Below are positions 59,341-64,000 of a DNA stretch of 64,000 nucleotides, in pieces. The notes below the pieces were generated by a model, which worked only from the letters and a program-made list of their open reading frames with translations, did not search any database and was not told the origin of the DNA. Source of the stretch: Rhodoferax potami (GTDB taxonomy: Bacteria; Pseudomonadota; Gammaproteobacteria; Burkholderiales; Burkholderiaceae_C); NCBI RefSeq assembly GCF_032193805.1, contig NZ_JAVBIK010000001.1, positions 248,001 through 312,000 on the forward strand, given 5' to 3'. Within the stretch, counting starts at the first letter, position 1. Each line of letters starts with the position of its first letter. The translations under genes were made by a program, and so were the position numbers.

Positions 59341-60570
59341 CTACGGCACGGAAGTGCGGCGGCCCACACCCAGCGCGGCCCCCACACTCAAGAGCAGCAC
59401 CAGTGCCGCACCCAGCAGGGTGGCGCCATACCAGCCCCGGTCCATGAACACGCCGAACACCAAAGGCGAGATGGCAAAACCCGTGTCCAGCCCCGAATAC
59501 ACCAGCCCATACACCCGGCCGGTTGCGCCTTTGGGGGTGGCTTTTTTGATCATCATGTCGCGCGAGGGGCCGCCGATGCCCACCGCAAAACCCGTGATCG
59601 CCAACACCACCATGGTGCCGGTGGCGCCCAGCCAACCGGTGCCGCACAGCGCAAGCAAAACCGCACCGGCTGCCATAGCCATGGCGACCACGCGGTCTGA
59701 GTGCTTGGACTTGGCCGCCACAAAACCGCCGATAAACATGCCCACCGCCCCAAACAGCATGTACGACGAGATGGTGTAAGTGGCCGCCTCAAAGCTGACC
59801 CCGTGCATCGCCTTCAGGATGGAGACCGCATAACTCTGCACGACGGCCAGCGTCATGGTCGAGAGCAAAAAGAAGCCAAAACACCACCACACCACCGGCA
59901 GCTTCATGAACGCCATGTCGTGCTCGGCTTTCGGGCCACCGGCCACGGGGGCGACTTTTCGGGCCACCGTGGTGTGCAGATGCTGCCGCTGGCTCGCCAG
60001 CACGCCAATCACCACCACAAACAGCAAAGCGGCGGCCAGATACGTTTGGCGCCAGCCGATAACAGCGCCCAGGCTGGCAAAAAACACTGGCGCCAGTGCC
60101 CAGCCCAAATTACCACTCAGCCCGTGGGCGCTGAAGGCGTAGCCCAGCCGCGGTGCAGACACCCGCTGATTCAGGATGGTGAAATCCACCGGATGGAACG
60201 TGGCATTGCCCAAGCCCGCCAGCACCGCAACTAGCATCAGGCCGGCATAGCTGCTCGCAAACGAGGCCAGCACACAGGCAACCACAAACAGGCTCAGCGC
60301 CATGAATAGCAGCGGCCGTGCCCCGAAACGGTCCACCACAAAGCCGGCGCACGCCTGCCCCACGCCAGACACCACAAAAAACGCCGTCATCAGCAACCCC
60401 AGCTGCGAGTAATTGAGGCCGAACTCCTGCATAAACACCGGGAACAGCAGCGGCAGTATCAAGTGCCCGAAGTGCGAGCTGCCGTGGGCCAGCCCGATCA
60501 GGCCGATCACGGTGGCGTCTTGTTTGAAAGGGGCCGCAACGGCGGCAGCAGGCATGGTGGCAGTAGTCAT
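59341..60570 (-). CDS. MFS transporter
   Basis: The 409-residue protein has twelve predicted membrane helices and the MFS loop motif region DRFGARPLLFMAL (about residues 82-94). The N-terminus LIGLAHGSSHFGHLILPLLFPVFMQEFGLNYSQLG resembles the fosmidomycin-resistance/FsrA-like and related exporter groups. Substrate unknown. Divergent from an AraC-type regulator, which may control it. Confidence 0.87.
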   Translation of the reverse strand: MTTATMPAAAVAAPFKQDATVIGLIGLAHGSSHFGHLILPLLFPVFMQEFGLNYSQLGLLMTAFFVVSGVGQACAGFVVDRFGARPLLFMALSLFVVACVLASFASSYAGLMLVAVLAGLGNATFHPVDFTILNQRVSAPRLGYAFSAHGLSGNLGWALAPVFFASLGAVIGWRQTYLAAALLFVVVIGVLASQRQHLHTTVARKVAPVAGGPKAEHDMAFMKLPVVWWCFGFFLLSTMTLAVVQSYAVSILKAMHGVSFEAATYTISSYMLFGAVGMFIGGFVAAKSKHSDRVVAMAMAAGAVLLALCGTGWLGATGTMVVLAITGFAVGIGGPSRDMMIKKATPKGATGRVYGLVYSGLDTGFAISPLVFGVFMDRGWYGATLLGAALVLLLSVGAALGVGRRTSVP

Positions 60571-60676
60571 GCACTCATCCTACGACTGGGCAGGTTTTCT
60601 GAAATGCGACAAAAAGACAATAATCATCGAAAACCCGCCAAACCTGCCCCACTGGCCAACTCCACCCCAAACACCC

Positions 60677-61507
60677 ATGACCCGCGCCACCAAACCCGCC
60701 CGCCTGCACCCGGTGCAGAGCGACACCTCGCCCCACCGCCCGCCCACCGCCCAGCGCCCGGTGCGCAGCCGCGGCCGTGCACTGGCCATGAACGCGCACA
60801 TCGAGCCGCATCAACACTCGTGGTCGCAGTTCACCTACTGCGCCAGTGGCCTGATGCAAGTTACCGTGACCCAAGGCGCATGCGAAACCACGTTCATCGT
60901 GCCGCCCAGTCGCGCGGTGTGGATTCCGCCCCAAGTGCAGCACACCGTGGTGGTGCTGGAGAGCGCCGAGCTGCGCACGGTAGACATCGCCCCCGCCGCC
61001 CTGCCCGCCAGCTGGGCGGACTGCCGAGTGCTGGTGGTCAGCCCGCTGCTGCGTGAGCTGATAGGCGCGCTGCAGGGCAGCGAGCCCGGCCCGCGCGAAG
61101 ACGCTGTGATGGCCCTGGCGCTGGACGAAATTCAACACGCCGACACCCAGGCACTCGGCGTGCCCATGCCGCACCCGGTGCTGGGTGACAAACGCCTGCG
61201 CGCCCTGTGCGAAGCCGTGTTGCGCGACCCGGCAGAAAAAAACCAGCTGCGCGAATGGGTGGCCGAGGTGGGCGCCAGCGAGCGCACCGTGGCCCGCTTG
61301 TTCCGCGACGAGCTGGGCACCAGTTACCAGCAATGGCGCACCCAGGCGGTGCTGGCCCACGCCCTGCCCCAGCTTGCCCGTGGCGTGCCGATTGCCCAAG
61401 TGGCAGCCGCCAGCGGCTACGCCAGCGACAGCGCGTTCTCGGCCATGTTCAAGCAGGCCATGGGCAAGGCGCCGAGTTTCTTTCAAAGTAAGACGCTATC
61501 AAAATAA
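60677..61507 (+). CDS. AraC-family regulator with cupin sensor domain
   Basis: The 276-residue protein has an N-terminal cupin (IEPHQHSWSQFTYCASGLMQV, PPSRAVWIPPQVQHTVVV) and a C-terminal AraC HTH pair (WVAEVGASERTVARLFRDELGTSYQQWRTQAVLAHALPQLARG and IAQVAAASGYASDSAFSAMFKQAMGKAPSFF). It is divergent from the MFS gene and likely its regulator. The frame is open from 60413, but that overlaps the MFS gene; ATG 60677 is preferred. Confidence 0.88.
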   Translation: MTRATKPARLHPVQSDTSPHRPPTAQRPVRSRGRALAMNAHIEPHQHSWSQFTYCASGLMQVTVTQGACETTFIVPPSRAVWIPPQVQHTVVVLESAELRTVDIAPAALPASWADCRVLVVSPLLRELIGALQGSEPGPREDAVMALALDEIQHADTQALGVPMPHPVLGDKRLRALCEAVLRDPAEKNQLREWVAEVGASERTVARLFRDELGTSYQQWRTQAVLAHALPQLARGVPIAQVAAASGYASDSAFSAMFKQAMGKAPSFFQSKTLSK

Positions 61508-61550
61508 TAGCTGGTAGCGCAATATCCATGTGGGCTAGAGGCAGATTTTT
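61503..61550 (+). repeat. intergenic repeat copy D
   Basis: AATAATAGCTGGTAGCGCAATAT then GTGGGCTAGAGGCAGATTTT, a more divergent copy just after the AraC gene stop. Confidence 0.65.
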
Positions 61551-61578
61551 CTCAAAAAAAAGAGCCCCATAGTGCAAA

Positions 61579-61998
61579 TTAGCGCGCCGATGCGGGCAAA
61601 CCAAAAATCCGGTCAAACGCCCAGGTAAATCCGACCGTGTAGAAAAAGAAAAACGCCAGTAGCCCCAAGTCCGCCACAAAGGCAGCCCAGAGTGAAATGT
61701 CCAGCCAATAGGCCATCACCGGCATGAGGATGATGGCCAAGCCCCCCTCGAAACCCAGGCCGTGCACCAACCGGCGCTTGGGTGAGCGGCCCCGCACGGT
61801 CTGGCGCGCTTCCCAGCGCTCAAACAGCGCATTGAACACATAGTTCCAGACGAGTGCAATGCTCGACATCACCGCCGCCAGCACAAAAGCGGAACCCGGT
61901 GGATGAGAAAACGCCAGCGCCAGCGTAGGCGTGACCACAGCGATCGCAATACCCTCGTACAGGCAAGCTTGAAGAATTCGACGTTGCAAAGGAGACAT
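61579..61998 (-). CDS. PACE-family efflux protein (AceI-like)
   Basis: The 139-residue protein has four membrane helices in two bacterial-transmembrane-pair repeats: RRILQACLYEGIAIAVVTPTLAL, the WNYVFNALFERWE motif, GRSPKRRLVHGLGFEGGLAIILMPVMAYWL and FFFYTVGFTWAFDRIFG. This is the signature of PACE exporters, whose known substrates include chlorhexidine and short-chain diamines. It lies convergent to the AraC gene. Confidence 0.9.
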   Translation of the reverse strand: MSPLQRRILQACLYEGIAIAVVTPTLALAFSHPPGSAFVLAAVMSSIALVWNYVFNALFERWEARQTVRGRSPKRRLVHGLGFEGGLAIILMPVMAYWLDISLWAAFVADLGLLAFFFFYTVGFTWAFDRIFGLPASAR

Positions 61999-62231
61999 GG
62001 CGGCATGGTAACGGCAGCCTGAAGCAATCTCACTTCCCTAGCGTGGGAGAACACAACACCAACCATACTGCGCTGCAAATGGCTGGGGGCAAGTACCGAT
62101 CATCGCGGTGGAAACTGGGGGCGCCAGCTCGAGGGGCGCCAAGCGCATCTACGAGCAGGCCCTGCAATACACCCAGCGGTGCTAGGTGCAGAGCGTGCTG
62201 GTCGGCAAGCCGCTTAACGGCGGCTCATGCT
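61999..62231. other. intergenic stretch without a supported gene
   Basis: About 230 bp between the PACE gene start and the glycine-zipper gene end. The plus strand shows a short GC-rich run that could be remains of coding sequence (IYEQALQYTQRC in one frame), but no start, signal or family can be supported. Confidence 0.4.
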
Positions 62232-62708
62232 TTATGGAGCGGCGTTCTTCTTGGCAATTTCATTGCCAACGTAGCCGCCACCGACTGCACCGGCGATGGT
62301 GGCAAGGGTTTTGCCATCGCCGCTGCCAAACTGGTTGCCGACCAAGCCACCCACAACCGCGCCGATACCGATACCGACCGCGCTGTTTTTCTCGGCCGGA
62401 GCAGCGGGAGTGGCAGCAGCTTGTGCGGGGGGCGTGGAGTTCGATGCCACTTGCGCAGAGGTCTTGGGAGTAGCAGGCTTTTGGCTCACAACTTTGGGCG
62501 CAGGCGCTTTTGCAGTCGGTGCTGACACATTGGCCGGCGTGCTGGCGGTGAGGCCCGCGGGAGCAGTGGCACTGGAGTTGGGGAGCAGGCCTGTGAGCGC
62601 AGCTGCGCCCAAAAGGCTCACAACGATGACGGAGCCTGCAGCGATCGCAATCACTGGATGCAAGCGCGACGCGCTGGGTTGCTGGAGAGTAGTGGGGTAT
62701 GTGTTCAT
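62232..62708 (-). CDS. glycine-zipper 2TM-domain protein
   Basis: The 158-residue protein has one N-terminal membrane segment (VIAIAAGSVIVVSLLGAAALTGLLP), a Pro/Ala/Thr-rich linker (residues 50-105) and a C-terminal glycine zipper (VGIGIGAVVGGLVGNQFGSGDGKTLATIAGAVGGGYVGNEI). It resembles SlyB/YcfJ-type envelope proteins, but is inner-membrane-anchored here. Function unknown beyond envelope association. Confidence 0.82.
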   Translation of the reverse strand: MNTYPTTLQQPSASRLHPVIAIAAGSVIVVSLLGAAALTGLLPNSSATAPAGLTASTPANVSAPTAKAPAPKVVSQKPATPKTSAQVASNSTPPAQAAATPAAPAEKNSAVGIGIGAVVGGLVGNQFGSGDGKTLATIAGAVGGGYVGNEIAKKNAAP

Positions 62709-62918
62709 CGGGTGTCCTTATGGGGTGACTTGATACACCGCCAGTGTGGCGGCCCCCTGCTTTTGTCACCAGAGGACCTGATCCCGAATCGGCGTAGGAA
62801 GCCGCCTACAAACTGTGGATCAGATTCACCGATGGCGGAAGGTTTGATGCAGTGAACTGCACTTGAAAAGACAGCTATCCAAGGCACAATGTCTCCCAAT
62901 TAGTTCAACTCAGCACGT

Positions 62919-63221
62919 ATGCATCCCGCACTCCACCTTGATGAGCAAGCCTTGAAGCTGTTCTGTGAATCTCATCGGATTCGCAGCTTGGCCTTGTTTG
63001 GCTCACAAGCCAAAGGAACTGCGCGGTTCGACAGCGATATAGATTTATTAGTCGACTTTGAGCCCGACGGTGTACCTGGCCTGCTGGGTATGGCCGCGTT
63101 GGAGGATGAGCTTTCGGCCTTGGCGGGCGGACGCAAAGTAGATTTGCGCACACCAAGTGATTTGTCGCGGTACTTCAGAGACGAAGTCATGCGTACAGCC
63201 CAAGTGCAATATGCCCGCTGA
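62919..63221 (+). CDS. MNT-type nucleotidyltransferase (MntA-like antitoxin family)
   Basis: The 100-residue protein carries the nucleotidyltransferase core LALFGSQAKGTARFDSDIDLLVDF (about residues 24-47), with the GSxAxG loop and two catalytic aspartates. Such proteins usually pair with a HEPN toxin, which they silence by AMPylation. No HEPN gene follows within the next 40 bp, where a convergent gene begins, so this one is an orphan. Confidence 0.85.
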   Translation: MHPALHLDEQALKLFCESHRIRSLALFGSQAKGTARFDSDIDLLVDFEPDGVPGLLGMAALEDELSALAGGRKVDLRTPSDLSRYFRDEVMRTAQVQYAR

Positions 63222-63262
63222 AGACCAGGCTCAGAAGCCTCAAATCGCCTCCGGGATTCGCC

Positions 63263-63544
63263 TCAAGCAGTGACTTGCACACCCTTCCAGAACGCCACAC
63301 GGTCGCGGACCATGGCGGCTTCGGGTTTGGGGTCGGCGTAGTACCAAACGGCGTCGATGTTCATTTCGCCGTTCACCATCAGCGAGTAGTAGCTGGCTTG
63401 GCCTTTCCAGGCGCAGCTGGTTTTGTGGTTGCTGAACTGCACGTAGTCGCGGTTCAGGCTGCTGGCGGGAAAGTAGTGGTTGCCTTCTACGAGCACGGTG
63501 TCGTCGCTCTGGGCAATCACAGTGCCGTTCCAAATGGCTTTCAT
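63263..63544 (-). CDS. DUF427-family protein
   Basis: The 93-residue product shows the DUF427 pattern: KAIWNGTVIAQSDDTVLVEGNHYFP, CAWKGQASYYSL and AAWYY-like DAVWYYADPKPEA, ending VRDRVAFWKGVQV. The ATG at 63544 has an AAGGAAA box. The function of the family is unknown. Confidence 0.88.
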   Translation of the reverse strand: MKAIWNGTVIAQSDDTVLVEGNHYFPASSLNRDYVQFSNHKTSCAWKGQASYYSLMVNGEMNIDAVWYYADPKPEAAMVRDRVAFWKGVQVTA

Positions 63545-63658
63545 GGCGGTTTCCTTGGGGTATTGAGGGTGACATTGCAACACAGCTGCCAGTGCTGCGG
63601 GCCAACCGGGGGCAATCGGTTTCGCTTATCCTGTGGCCTCACTCTAAAGGCTCGCCCC

Positions 63659-64000
63659 ATGCTACCCACCACCCCTTTTATGCGCCGTCACCTTCTTGTA
63701 TTGGCCACCGGCCTGCTGGCCACCTTTGCCAGCCATGCCCAAAGCCCGGTGCGTGTGGGCTCCAAGATCGACACCGAAGGCAAGCTGCTCGGCAACATCG
63801 TGGTGCTGGCGCTGGAGGCCAATGGCATCAAAACAGAAAACAAGGTCTCGCTGGGCAACACCAAGGTGGTACGCACCGCCCTGCTGGCCGGCGAGATTGA
63901 CCTGTACCCCGAGTACACCGGCAACGGCGCCTTCATGCTGGGTGACGAAAGCAACAAGGCCTGGAAAGACCTGCGCGCTGGCTACGAGCTCGCCAAAAAG
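63659..64000 (+). CDS. glycine-betaine-type ABC transporter binding protein (OsmF/YehZ-like), 3' end outside window
   Basis: The first 114 residues are present and the frame is open at the window end. A signal peptide (RRHLLVLATGLLATFASHAQ, from the Met at 63680 or 63659) is followed by VRVGSKIDTEGKLLGNIVVLALEANGI, LGNTKVVRTALLAGEIDLYPEYTGNGAFML, which is diagnostic of the OpuAC/OsmF osmoprotectant-binding group. It would bind betaine or choline-like solutes. Its permease and ATPase genes probably lie beyond the edge. Confidence 0.85.
   Translation, partial: MLPTTPFMRRHLLVLATGLLATFASHAQSPVRVGSKIDTEGKLLGNIVVLALEANGIKTENKVSLGNTKVVRTALLAGEIDLYPEYTGNGAFMLGDESNKAWKDLRAGYELAKK

Overview
The window looks like chromosomal DNA of a Gram-negative betaproteobacterium of the Burkholderiales, most likely Comamonadaceae (Rhodoferax/Curvibacter-like). 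This rests on the high GC content, the gene content (Bug-type binding protein, PcaF-like thiolase, lysine/alanine-rich SWIB protein, PACE efflux protein) and a roughly 45-bp intergenic repeat ending in GGCTAGAGGCTGATTT. Taxonomy was inferred, not searched.

Layout. 1-7157 (minus strand) is a putrescine operon: glutamine-synthetase-like gamma-glutamylputrescine synthetase, class III aminotransferase, then a PotFGHI-type ABC importer. A divergent MocR/GabR regulator (7298-8761), gamma-glutamylputrescine oxidase and agmatinase complete an agmatine/putrescine module. 11125-13197 carries an EamA exporter, an RraA-like protein and an H1-tail/SWIB protein. 13366-20655 is a peptide-type ABC importer (SBP, DppBCDF-like) with a second paralogous SBP. 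20705-25107 holds a VOC protein, a TPP enzyme, a cysteine desulfurase-rhodanese fusion and a divergent Lrp/AsnC regulator.

25108 to about 31654 is an AT-richer accessory island between the intact lrp-like gene and a truncated second copy of that gene's 3' end. It carries three consecutive small lipoprotein genes (one LPP20-like), a 70-aa protein, a tandem AAA+ ATPase, further small proteins, a GIY-YIG protein and a membrane-anchored protein. It is the best candidate here for an undescribed system.

31825-40877 is a catabolic cluster: LysR, Bug SBP, SDR, aryl-acid AMP ligase (frameshifted), amidohydrolase, PcaF-like thiolase, two crotonase-fold enzymes and an alpha/beta hydrolase. 40945-45413 is phenylalanine/tyrosine catabolism (PhhA, FahA, a VOC protein, Hpd) with a divergent Lrp regulator. 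45436-60570 is an envelope/stress region: an OmpA-like protein, a BON lipoprotein broken by a 7-bp tandem repeat, a giant cyclic beta-1,2-glucan synthase, two convergent Crp/Fnr regulators, a diguanylate cyclase, YqjD/YqjE-type proteins, a glycine-zipper lipoprotein and an MFS transporter. 60677-64000 has an AraC regulator, a PACE efflux protein, a glycine-zipper protein, an orphan MNT nucleotidyltransferase, a DUF427 protein and the start of an OsmF/YehZ-like betaine-binding protein cut by the window edge.

I saw no rRNA, tRNA, CRISPR array, integrase or transposase. Family assignments come from motif and sequence recognition by eye; no database search was run.
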